64,000 bases of DNA from contig WION01000001.1 of NCBI GenBank assembly GCA_015039365.1, positions 620,001 to 684,000 of the forward strand, read 5' to 3'. Origin of the DNA: Amanita rubescens. Its lineage: Eukaryota > Basidiomycota > Agaricomycetes > Agaricales > Amanitaceae. Positions 34,094-44,800 of this stretch are shown here, piece by piece. Below the pieces are notes generated by a model. The model saw only the letters and a list, made by a program, of their open reading frames with translations. It had not been told where the DNA came from and made no database searches. How positions within the stretch are numbered: position 1 is the first letter of the stretch; each line of letters opens with the position of its first letter. The position numbers were made by a program, and so were the translations under genes.

Positions 34094-34789
34094 TTTGCGG
34101 TGAAACAAAACTGCCAACTTGAGTCGCATGTGGTTGTTTTTCCCACGACCTACGACGTCAGGAGCCGAAGTGTAGGCTAATGCCCGCCCTCCCGGGTAAT
34201 AGTCTGTAATAGCACTAGGCAAATGCACGGGATGCGTGGCGTGTTATCCTGACGATGGCAACGGCTCGGCTCCGGTCCCGAAGCTGGCTTTTTGCCTCAG
34301 ACAGGGACTGATCCGTCGGCGCTTTAGCAGTCACCGTGGCACACGCTGCATGTGTCTGATTGGTAACAATTACAAGACATTAATGCAGCAGAAACATCGA
34401 TTGCTTCCAAAATCTCATCATTCGCACCCGCTTCTGAACCAGATGCCCGGTTCTCCCTTCCCTTCATCTTCGCCTTCAGCCTCGAGCGCCCCAATACTGT
34501 TAAGCGAATTCGAGGCTGAAAGCTGTGATTAGTACTTCTCCGTTCAATGCGTTTTTGGAAAGAGAGTTCCGGTGGATACTGTGAGGGAGTGGGGGTAGTG
34601 GACCAGGTGGTGTTGGAGGGTTTCGATGGAGCCATTGGTGTAGGGCGCATAGCCGGGAGAAGGAGGCGGGGGAGCGGAAGGGGGCTGAGCGGGAGGCATG
34701 AGGGTGCTGGCGAGACCAGGCGGACTGGTTGTGGAGACTGCTATATCCTGATCGCTGCTCGGCCTGACCGCACAGCTCTGCCGCGAGGG
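34094..34789. other. No gene recognised; upstream of HNH-1
   Basis: Contains the promoter of HNH-1 (CpG-rich again) and a Pro-rich open frame on the reverse strand at 34544-34855 without recognisable motifs. Confidence 0.4.
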
Positions 34790-34965
34790 AGAGATAAAAC
34801 GAGTAATACGCCGTTTTGAAAATAACGATAAGTCAATGCCTTGTACAATCTCCATCAGCGCGTGCGACTCGATTTAAAAGGAAAGAAAACAGTACGTACT
34901 TGTCCAGAGAGAACCTAGAGAGGTAGATGTGGTCCGTCGGGGACGTCCGCGGGTCCGAGCGCGCA
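34790..34965 (-). pseudogene. ERG20 (FPP synthase) fragment with retained intron
   Basis: The reverse strand matches the real FPP synthase gene around 39690-39860. The exon end DHIYLSRFSLDK corresponds to [12 protein letters not shown]. The intron shares gtacgta at its donor, cgcgctgatg and ttgta near its end, and the next exon begins with 44 identical bases apart from one change. That change turns CAT CGA into CAT TGA, a stop in the FPP-synthase frame. Similarity ends at about 34790. Confidence 0.85.
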
Positions 34966-35322
34966 GTGTACTTCTGGTCGTCGTCGCTTTGCGCTGCGGT
35001 GGTGGCGGGCTCAACTGTGATAACAGGGCGGCGTGGGCGACCAGTGTGATTACGAAGGTTTGAAGAGGGCACCAGCGCGATAGACCTAAGCCGATGGAAG
35101 CTGGAGCTGAAAAGGCACACCGCTTTGAAACCCCAAGACTAGCGCTAACTCAACGGCATCAGGAACACTTAATTTGAACGAAGGATGCCAACTTGCTAAT
35201 TGTAAACTGGCCCATTCCAACACCCGCCACTTTAGATGCCCCCGAGTCCGAAACAGATTGACACCGTTCACTACAAAATCTCGCGCGAACAACCTTTGCA
35301 CTGGTCGAAGAAGTCCGATCAT
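34833..35322 (-). CDS. Possible chimeric small gene ending in the ERG20 fragment
   Basis: An open frame starting MIGLLRPVQRLFARDFVVNG reads through a phase-2 intron (46 bp, gtttca...cttag) into SIALVPSSNLRNHTGRP. It then enters the ERG20-derived SRFSLDK, and over the inherited intron to a stop two codons later. The predicted product is about 130 residues. The first exon has no recognised relatives. The structure is consistent on paper, but no sign of selection can be judged, so this may be chance. Confidence 0.3.
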
Positions 35323-35341
35323 CTGCCCGCTCTGCAGTAGC

Positions 35342-36645
35342 TTATGTTAACAACATCTCAAGCTTGCGCATCAATACATCATCAGATACAAACGGACCAC
35401 CGAAGTAGACAGGGACTTGGAATTCGTCATCGTCTTCATCGTCAAGAAATTGATCAAAATTTTCAGAGGCTCCGCAGGCATAAGACACTCGACAGACTGC
35501 CAGGTGGAGGTTGCAGATCCTCGGGTCAGGGAGTGGGACTAGACGACCGCCAGTGCCCGCCCCAAAATGGATTTCATCACCGTCCTTCAGCCGCAGAAGG
35601 GGTGGCACCCAATCCGGTCGAACAATTCGGTAATAGTACTTGTACTATGTGATATGTGAATTCAAGACCGCAACCAAAACAAAAAAAGACTTACTTGACC
35701 ACCAGAAGACATTGCTTCGATTCCCCAGGCCAGGTGCTTATCCATCAAATCGTGAGCATTACTCTCGAAATTGAGCGCGTTCCATGGATGGTTTATATTA
35801 TCTTGTATGGTTTGGGCGTCCAACACAGAGCCTGTAAACATTTCAATCGCAGCATATGTTTGTGTCTAGAGATATATAAACAAGGAAAGCGTCATCCAAA
35901 TGATAGAGTTGCCTTTGAGTGGATAGAAAACGGGATGATATGAACGCAGCGGGCCAGAACAGGATTCGGAGGGAAGAAGCTGAACTCCGTGAGTAGACAA
36001 TAGTCGCCATCGCGGAGCATGACCTACAACGGACCTTAGCCTAGTATCCGATGAGTCGACTGGTCGAACTTGCCAGATCCTTTAAAGCTGATTGACTCCT
36101 CTTAGCTTTTTCTAACAATTCCTCAATCTCCTCGATGCGCTTATGATTCGGAGTTGGGTGAACAGTTTCCCGAGGTGTCTTTTTTCCACCGGGATTTCGA
36201 ACTTGAAAAAGTAGAAGGTCAACGCAAGACTACCTTGCGGCAAAATACCAGTATACATGCGATCACCAGATGAGACAAGTAGCGACTCCCCAGCTGCGTA
36301 ACGTTTGAGAGATCGCCAACGGACTCCTGGAGTCCTTGAAGAACTTTAACTGCCCATTCATCTACTGCCATAGTGGAAACCTCGCTACACACGTCCTCGG
36401 CTTAAAACACATCCAGCTCAGATCGAAAATCAACGAAGCAACACACTCAATGTTTCGACAAGTGGATTCCCACACTTTCCAAGTTCAATTAACAACTGTT
36501 TAGCGATAGTTTCTGGGGATGGTGAGTGGGTGATCAGAGCTTTCAGTAATCTATGTGCAGGTACGTTGAGCGTCGACAATTCTGCGCCGGAACGTCTGGC
36601 GATTCCTAGAGGCGGCTGTCCAGTGGATCCATAACCCTCGTCCAT
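35342..36645 (-). CDS. HNH_2-type nuclease-like protein 2
   Basis: The start is MDEGYGSTGQPPLGIARRSG, with a helical N-terminal domain (LLKALITHSPSPETIAKQLL; MAVDEWAVKVLQGLQESVGD). A basic, coiled-coil-like linker follows (KRIEEIEELLEKAKRSQSAL), then the HNH part: LRDGDYCLLTEFSFFPPN, RCVHIIPFSIHSK, WNALNFESNAHDLMDKHL. All three signature positions are there: His in HIIPF, Asn in WNAL, His in AHDLMD. The C-terminal block is PLPDPRICNLHLAVCRVSYA, then an acidic tail. About five introns are present. One (36024-36073) has donor gcaagt, so it is probably a GC-AG intron. This copy has normal CpG content, unlike HNH-1 1.3 kb away. It is divergent from HSP60 across 166 bp. Confidence 0.75.
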
Positions 36646-36743
36646 TAGGTTCAAGGATAACTTGCAACTTGGGACTCCATTCCGACAATAGACGCGTGTG
36701 ATGCGTGACCTCCTCCCATTATTACATAATAACGTCACGTGGA

Positions 36744-36763
36744 ATTCTAGATATTTCGAAAAA
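36744..36763 (+). promoter_or_regulatory. Candidate heat-shock element upstream of HSP60
   Basis: Four alternating 5-bp units, aTTCt-aGATa-tTTCg-aAAAa, read as nTTCn/nGAAn with one mismatch in each of the second and fourth units. They lie 49-68 bp upstream of the HSP60 ATG. The position and target fit Hsf1 control. The same site lies about 100 bp from the start of HNH-2, which could be co-affected. Confidence 0.45.
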
Positions 36764-36811
36764 ATTTAAACGACGGTCGCACGGTTCTCTTCTCAACCAG
36801 ACTTTTCTGTA

Positions 36812-38761
36812 ATGCATCGCCTGTCGACCACCTCTTCCAGGTCTCTCCGTAAAGCCGTCCCCTCTCTAGCCAGAGGTACGCACAAAGAGATTAAGTTCTC
36901 GAATGAGGGCAGAGCGAGCATTCTCAAGGGCGTTGACGTGCTGGCAAACGCCGTCAGCGTTACTCTTGGTCCAAAAGGTTTGCACAACGCGTCTAGCCGG
37001 AACCGACGCTGACATGTAGCTCATAGGAAGGAATGTCATCCTTGAACAGTCTTTCGGTGGCCCAAAAATCACCAAGGGTATGCGTACTTATTCCATATGA
37101 TGATGTGGCGTATCCTGAGACTTGTCTCTTCTAGATGGTGTAACTGTTGCCAGGGCAATCACGCTCAAGGACAAGTTTGAGAACCTTGGTGCAAGGTAAT
37201 TGTCGTTTTTGCTTACAAACGTGTGTCTGACAGGTATTGCAGCCTTGTTCAGGATGTTGCTCAAAAGACCAACGACATTGCTGGTGATGGTACTACTACT
37301 GCAACCGTGCTTGCGCGTGCCATCTATTCGGAGGGTGTCAAAAACGTTGCTGCTGGTTGCAACCCAATGGACCTCCGTCGCGGTTCTCAAGCAGCTGTGG
37401 AGCGTGTCGTCGAGTACCTTACCGCCCATGCCAAGACAGTAACGACAACCGCAGAGATTGCGCAAGTCGCTACTATTTCGGCTAACGGGGACATCCACGT
37501 CGGTAACCTCATTGCCCAGGCTATGGAAAAGGTCGGAAAGGAGGGTGTTATCACTGTTAAGGAGGGCCGTACGATCGAGGACGAAATCGAGATCACGGAG
37601 GGCATGCGCTTTGACCGTGGTTACATTTCGCCGTACTTCATCACGGATGTCAAGACACAAAAATGCGACTTTGAGAAGCCGTACATCCTCCTCAGCGAGA
37701 AGAAGATTTCATTGCTCCAGGATATCCTTCCATCTCTAGAGGCTGCTGCTCAAGCTCGCCGTCCCCTCGTTATCATTGCCGAAGACGTTGATGGTGAGGC
37801 TTTGGCTGCATGCATCCTCAACAAGCTCCGCGGCCAGCTTCAAGTCTGTGCTGTAAAGGCTCCTGGTTTCGGCGACAACAGGAAGTCTATACTTGGTGAC
37901 CTTGCCATTCTCACAGGAGGAACTGTCTTCACCGACGAGCTGGACATCAAGCTTGAGCGTGCAACGCCTGACCTCCTCGGCTCGACTGGTTCTATCACCA
38001 TCACCAAGGATGACACTATCGTCCTCAACGGCGAAGGTTTCAAGGATGCTATTCAGGCTCGCTGCGAGCAGATTCGTGCGGTTATCAGCGACCATACCAC
38101 GTCCGATTATGACCGCACGAAACTCCAAGAACGTCTAGCCAAGCTCAGCGGCGGTGTTGCTGTCATCAAAGTTGGTGGGTCCTCCGAAGTCGAGGTCAGC
38201 GAGAAGAAGGATCGCTACGACGATGCACTCAACGCTACCCGCGCTGCTGTTGAGGAAGGTATCCTGCCCGGCGGTGGTGTCGCTCTCCTCAAGGCCAGTC
38301 TTCAACTTGCTACTTCCTCCCCCAGCAGCGGCGCCAGCTCGACAAGTGCACCTGTCTCTCCGGACGCCAAGCCCATTCCTACAAGCAACTTTGACCAGGA
38401 ACTTGGTGTTACCATCATCCGTCGCGCACTGACTACCCCTGCTCGGACGATCCTCAACAACGCTGGCGAGGAGTCGAGCGTCATCGTTGGTACCCTGCTC
38501 AAGAACTACGCCGCTGAGGACAAGTTTGCGCACGGTTACGACGCTGCCAAGGGTGAATATGTGGACATGATCAAGGCTGGTATCGTCGACCCGCTCAAGG
38601 TCGTCAGGACCGCGTTGGTGGATGCGTCCGGTGTAGCAAGCTTGCTCACTACGAGTGAGTGCTGTGTGGTGGATGCTCCCGAGGAAAACAAGCCCGCACC
38701 AGGCGGCATGGGTGGTGGTATGGGCGGTATGGGTGGAATGGGTGGAATGGGCGGTTTCTAA
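36812..38761 (+). CDS. HSP60: Mitochondrial chaperonin HSP60 (GroEL family)
   Basis: The start [20 protein letters not shown] is a mitochondrial presequence. The mature part begins with [20 protein letters not shown]. The ATP-site motifs are [13 protein letters not shown], joined by an intron to [25 protein letters not shown], and [17 protein letters not shown]. Further GroEL landmarks are [17 protein letters not shown] and GGGVALL, and the C-terminus is the usual GGM repeat ending GGMGGF. Three short introns cluster in the first 450 bp and the rest is one exon. HSP60 forms the matrix folding chamber with HSP10. A Ser-rich insert ([20 protein letters not shown]) sits in the lower-intermediate region. 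A heat-shock element candidate lies just upstream. Confidence 0.97.
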
Positions 38762-39081
38762 GGCTGCCGTCGACTAACGGATCTTCAAGGCCGTTCTGGA
38801 CTTTTGTGGCAAAGTCAAAAGTAATTTGCTGTCAACATTTTTATTCGCTCCGTTATTATTGGATGGGCCACCACTCGTATAATGACCTGCATGCACCATA
38901 TAGTATCTACGCACATTTAACCACCACTCCGTCGCAATGCAATATACACTAATTAGGAAGTAAAAGCGTGTGAATTGGTTCCTGTAACGATGTGATCGAA
39001 GGTTGTCCTTTTTGTTTCCGCGATTAGAGAGGCATATTTAAGAACAAACCAGTGGGAAGCGATTCTTCTCCATCTTGCACC
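38762..39081. other. Intergenic HSP60-ERG20
   Basis: 320 bp between two genes on the same strand, holding the HSP60 3' end and the ERG20 promoter. No further feature seen. Confidence 0.5.
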
Positions 39082-40341
39082 ATGTCTGATGCAAACACAG
39101 CCCGTCGTACTCGATTCCTTAACGTTTTTCCAACCATTCGCGACGAGCTTGTGGACCATATCAGGCAACAGGGCTTACCAGAGTCAGCTGTGGAATGGTA
39201 CAAAAACGTGAGCATTATTTATTTATTTTTCAGCATTTTTTTTGACGCGTTTGCAGAACCTGGAGTATAATGTGCCATTTGGAAAGTTGAATCGAGGAAT
39301 GGCGGTCGTCGATACTGTCGATATTCTGAAATTAGGGAAGATTACGGACGACGAGTATTTCAAGGCTGCTGTGCTCGGGTGGTGTGTGGAACTCGTATGA
39401 TGTTCATTTTATTTTTTCTATAGGAGTATCCGTTAACATCGGTGTACAGCTTCAAGCCTTCTTTCTCGTCTCGGACGATATTATGGACGCTTCCATCACG
39501 CGGCGATCTCAGCCGTGTTGGTATCGCGTCCCGGAAGTGGGAATGATCGCAATCAACGATTCGTTCATGCTCGAAGCCGCCATTTATCACTTGATCAAAG
39601 TGCATTTCAGGGACCAGCCGTACTATATCGATCTTTTCGAGCTTTTCCACGAGACGACGCACCAGACTGAGATGGGGCAGTTGATCGATCTTATCACTGC
39701 TCCCGAGGACCATGTTGACCTCTCTAAATTTTCTTTGGACAAGTACGTAACTGGTTTTTATCATCGCGTCGCAACGCGCTGATGAGGGTTGTATACAAAG
39801 GCATCGACTTATCGTTATTTTCAAAACGGCGTATTACTCGTTTTATCTCCCAGTCGGGGCAGCGTTGATCATGTGTGTTATTCCCAAATCGTATACAGCC
39901 CCAGAGACGGGTGGGAAGAAGGCGGTTGTCAACCCGTACGAAATTTCGCGTGAGATACTTATCGCGATTGGGGAGTATTTCCAGATTCAAGATGACTTTT
40001 TGGATTATGCTGGTACTCCGGAGCAGATTGGGAAGATTGGCACGGATATTGTGGACAACAAGTGTTCGTGGTGTATCAACATGGCGCTATCGTTGGCTAC
40101 TCCGGAACAGCGGGCTGTGTTGGAGGAAAACTATGGACGGAAGGATCCCGCGAAGGAGGCTTGCGTGAAGGAGGTGTACGAGCAGGTTGGGCTGCGTCGG
40201 GTTTACGCCGAGTATGAGGAAAATGCGTACCAGACGCTGTCTGCGAAGATTGCGGCGATTCCAGAGACGTCTGAGCCGAACACGCTGAAGCGGGAGGTGT
40301 TTACGAGTTTCTTGAATAAGATCTACAAGAGAACAAAGTGA
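39082..40341 (+). CDS. ERG20: Farnesyl diphosphate synthase
   Basis: About 350 residues in four exons. The start [20 protein letters not shown] leads to [15 protein letters not shown], the isopentenyl-PP site typical of FPP synthases. The first Asp-rich motif is in [20 protein letters not shown] (DDxxD). [13 protein letters not shown] and the second Asp-rich motif [17 protein letters not shown] follow, and the C-terminus is LNKIYKRTK, ending Arg-Thr-Lys. Splicing the second intron at gtatga...gtacag restores LGWCVEL|LQAFF exactly. The enzyme condenses IPP and DMAPP to GPP and FPP for sterols, ubiquinone, dolichol and protein prenylation, in cytosol or peroxisome. Its stop is 38 bp from the stop of the convergent cyclophilin gene. 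A mutated fragment of it lies at 34790-34965. Confidence 0.95.
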
Positions 40342-40379
40342 TGTATGTAGGATATAACACAGCAGTCGCGTTCCTGTCT

Positions 40380-41758
40380 CTACCGCCGCCTGTCATATCG
40401 TCTCCGATCCCTGTCTGCGTCCCTTCGCTTTCTCTCCCCACTCCGACTTCTGCTTCTGCTTCTTCTCTTCTTGCCCCTGTCCTCCACATCAAATACCATA
40501 CCATACCCACCATGCCGATCCCGATGTTCGTCATCCCGATACTTCCTGGTCCGTTCCAAATCCTCTCGGCCGCCAAACCCAACATCGCGTCGTCGTTTAG
40601 CAGCAGGTCCAGGCATAATATCATTAGACCAATGCGTATTAAGTCTTGCCACAGACTGTGAGCTATAAAATACAAGTGAGTAAGAAATCAAACAAGGCAA
40701 GTGATGGGGGGCACCCACAAATCAACCCAAATTCTCCTATCATCCACCAACACGTTTTGCATCTTGAAATACGCCTGCTCTGCATCTTCTCTCTTGTCAA
40801 ATTCAATAAAGGCATATTGTAACGAGTCGCCCGTCTTCTTATCCCGGATTACTTGACAACTCATGATCGTGCCAAAGCGCGAAAAGATGAGTTCCAAATC
40901 TTCATCCCGAGTTACCGGATTCAGTTTACACACGAATAGGACGTTTTCCGGTGGACGGACATTGGCGAACGGAAGGTCGCCCACCATCTCGAGTGTTAGC
41001 GCTGACGCAGCTGCCGCTTTTTCCCTCCTGATTCTTTCCTCCTCTTCCTCTGGCAGCTCCGCCAATGGATCCTCGTCCTCTGCAATCCGTGTTGAATTGT
41101 CTTGTGGCTTGGTAGGTTCGTTTTCTGGTACGACCAGACCCGGTGGGTCTGGAAAAGGGTCGTCCAGAATGATAACGTGTCGTATTCTCACGTCTTTGAA
41201 CGGTCTGTTGTCTTGATCGACAAACATTTCGTTCAATTTGTCGAGTGTATCGAAACCCTCGACGACGTGGCCGAATACGGAGTGTTTCCCGTCGAGGTAT
41301 TCGATATTGTCGGCGAGGGTGATGAAGAATTGTGATCCTGCGCCACCTTTGGAGCCGTTTCCTTCTGGAGTGGGATCTAAGGAAGGTGCGACGGCCATAG
41401 AGACGGTGCCGCGTTGGGTATGCTTTGAGACGAGGGACAAATTCGGGAGTAAAGTATCGAGGAACAGATGTATCCGGGGGTGACTTTTGTTGAGATGCAA
41501 TATATGACCAGACAGATTGACCACCGGTACCAGTAGAAGTTGGGTCTCCTGCCTGAGCCAAAAAATCTTTTGAAACTGGAGCGACGTGTTAATGTAAAGC
41601 AGAGAAAGAAATATGTATTACGCACCATTGAAAAAGGCATTCAAGTTGTAATAATATAATTTACAGAGTTTAAGAAAGTTTTCTGATGTTTTTGGACAAG
41701 ATTCAACTTGAAGATCGATAACGATGTCACCTAGAGAAGTTTCAAATAAGACTGACAT
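40380..41758 (-). CDS. PPIL4-type nuclear cyclophilin with RRM
   Basis: The start [20 protein letters not shown] opens the cyclophilin domain ([68 protein letters not shown]). An acidic linker follows ([19 protein letters not shown]), then a canonical RRM: RNP2 is [10 protein letters not shown], and [19 protein letters not shown] contains RNP1. The tail is RS/RD-rich ([20 protein letters not shown]). This is the PPIL4/Cyp6 architecture, a nuclear peptidyl-prolyl isomerase linked to splicing and transcription. The catalytic Arg normally in the FH..I motif region is replaced by YNLNAFFN at the same place, as is common in PPIL4. Three or four introns. It is divergent from SCC3 across 90 bp. Confidence 0.9.
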
Positions 41759-41848
41759 GGTTGTTAGTACATTTCCTGAAAAGGCAAGTGTGAGTCAGTC
41801 AGTTGTGTTGATAGACATTAAGACGCGACGCGACGCTCATCACACTCC

Positions 41849-44800
41849 ATGCACGATTCTTCACCACCTCCACGTCGCTCACAACGCGACAGAAAATCAG
41901 TTAAACCTTTTAATTCAAGTACGAAAGCATCAGCACGCAAACGAAAACGAAGAGATACCGACGATGAAGACGTTATTCACCCTCTTTCTGACGATGCACG
42001 AGATGCTGGAGTCGACGGTGAGGGTGAGGTTGAAGAAGGCGGAAGAGACGAAGAAGAGGAGGAAGAGGAATATCGTATTGCTCCTGGGAGAAAGGGCAAG
42101 GGTAAGGCTACGCTGAAACCTAAGCCTGGAGCTACCGTGCCACCCGTGAAAAAGCCCCGTAAGACGAGGACTTCTAAGAAGGCCAAGGATGGTCCTGAGC
42201 CAGACCAACTAGCTAAAGACACGAATATAGCCAACGATAATGCCCTCTTCAGTGAGTTCTACCCTTACGGAACACATCCGTCTCACACACACAACCCCTC
42301 GCAGATGCCCTTGTCAATCCAGCAGTGCCACTCCAGTCAACCGCAGAAGACTTTATCGACTCGTTACGACAATCACCGGCAGCTGCACAAGCCGAGCTGG
42401 TCAACCTCATTCTCCGTTGTTGTGGATGCAACGACTCTGTCGACGCAGATGCAGCGGTGGACTATGACGGTGTCGTAGACACCCTAGACAACTTTACAGA
42501 AAGCCTAAAACAGGTATCTACTTTTTTTTCTTCTTTTCATTTTATGGGGACTCACGTCGGACCCCAGGAAAACTCGCCCGTATACCCACTCACGTCCAAG
42601 CTCCCCGCATTCAAAAAGTTTCGGAAACATTTAGCAGAGTTTATCGACCGCCTCGTGTCTGCCTCTGCCGAACTTGGATTGTTGTATTCTACCGATCTTA
42701 TAGCCACTTTGCAAACGTGGGTCGTCGCCATGTCGTCTTCCCAGATTAGGAGTTTCAGACACACCGCGACTGTTATCGCGCTGGAACTCGAAACGGCACT
42801 GTGCGACGTGGCAGCTGCGGTGGAGAAGGAAGCTGAAGTCGCCGCTCGTCAACGCGAGGGCGAAAAAAAGAGAAAAGCGACGAACAAGTCGGCGGGGGCC
42901 GCTCGGCTTAAAGAGTTGGGCGCGAAAGCTAAAGAGATAAGGAAACGTCGTGAACAGGTTTCAGAGTTTTTGAAAGAGTTTGTGGATGGGTGCGTTCGAC
43001 AGTTCCTTTATTGAGGTGATGGAGCAGCTGACGCTATAGGCAGCGTGTTCGTACATCGTTATCGCGACTTGGATCCCAACATTCGTGCCGAATGTGTCCG
43101 CGCTATTGGAGCTTGGTTCAAAAAGTACCCTAGCCATTTCCTCGACTCTTCGTACCTTCGTTACGTTGGCTGGGTACTCTCCGATGGCTCTAATCATGTA
43201 CGACTCGAAGCCATCCGTGCACTTTCCAACGTGTATGACCAGGCAGATTTTATTGGCTCCCTCAACCACTTTACGGAGCGGTTCAAGTCGCGCCTAATCG
43301 AGATGGCAACGTTGGACGTGGACGTTTCTGTCCGTGTACCCGTCATTCATGTGCTTGCAGCGATAGACGGGCATTCGTTGCTCGAGGAAGAGGAACGCGA
43401 GAAGTTATGCTTGCTGGTGTTTGATGAAGAGCCGAGGGTGAGAAAGGCCGTCAGTGGGTTCGTACGTGCAATTTGGGAGGAGGCGGTGGATGAGAGGTCG
43501 GTTGGTAAGAAAGGATGGAGTGCGCAAGATAAGGAGAGAGTCAGGATCAAGGCGTTGGCGACGTTGCTTGTCCAGTGGGGGAAGACCCTGGATAAGATGG
43601 TCGGTGATGATTCGGATTCCGAAGTCCTTGATATGGATGGAGACGCCGAGGATGATGCTGAAGGTCGCATTCGGATGAGGAGGCAGCAGCGGCAAAGAAA
43701 AGAACTTGTCATGTTGACGAGGGACGCGGTCGGTCGAACGGCGTTGGTCGTCGAGGCGCTTTGGGCAGAAGTGGACCCTGTGAGGGAATGGGAGGATTTG
43801 CTTAATTTCCTCCTTTTGGACCATTCTGCGGCTGCGGATGAGGATGAACTGCCTGAGAGACCCGGGGCGTCGGTTAGACGTGGGAACGGGAGGAGAGAGG
43901 ATAAGGAGAGTGCTGAGAATGGGGAAAGTGAGGATGGCGTTGCCGTGATTATTGATGAAGCGTGGAGATTGGAAGAGGTTGAAGAGGGAATCCTACTCGA
44001 AGTGTTGGTGGCTGCGATTCGGAAGGCCAAGGCGGATGCCGTTGGGAGTAAAAAGGTACGTATATGCGTCTTCTGTTCGATGGGTACTAACATCGATTGG
44101 TACAGGGCGAGGAAGAGACAGTCGTCAGTGATATCACGCGGGCGTTGATCAAGGGTCTTCCGAGACTTTTCATCAAGCATCGAACGGATACAAAACGCAT
44201 CGCTGAGGTTCTTTTATTGCCTATGATGATGAATTTGGATCTTTATTTAGAGATGCGTATGATAACGGTGAGGAAACATTTATATCTATGGGATCTTTAC
44301 TTATTTTTTGTAGACTTATGCTGGTCTATGGGACGACATAACTAAACAGTTCTTTTCACATTCCTCATTAGCCGTTTTGGACCAAGCGGCTTCTGCCATA
44401 CGGTACCTTTCAAGCGCAACGAGTTTGTCCAACACAAATGCTACGAAAATCGCAGAACTGGAAGAAGAGCTGTCGTCGACGTTGCATGATGCCGTCGCGG
44501 GGAGGGAAGAAATCGAAGTTGCGACGTTTAGCGAAGATGAGGTGCTAACGCTTGGAGCGATCTGCTCTCGGATTGCTATTCTTTTTGGCACACGTGATAT
44601 GACTGCGTGGATGGAGGAAGACGAGGGCGGGAAGCAGAGCAGTGCTTGGGACATTGTGAGTGCTCTGAGCGAGCGCGGTCGGCTGGGGTATAAAGAAGAG
44701 GAAATGGTGCGTTATTTTTGTGCGATATATGGCTTTTGTTCTAAAGGTTATTCCTAGATGGTTGAACAGGCGTTGCAGGCATTAACGCTTCACATTATGT

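Noticed and set aside
34790..34965. ERG20 fragment as a processed retrocopy
   Set aside because: It retains the intron, so it was copied as DNA. The NOP8 duplicate likewise keeps an intron end.
37736..38533. Long open frames antisense to HSP60
   Set aside because: They mirror the codon structure of the highly expressed, codon-biased HSP60 exon. No start context or motif supports a separate gene.
43347..44180. 277-codon frame antisense to SCC3
   Set aside because: Ser-rich shadow of an acidic coding region on the other strand, with no independent evidence.
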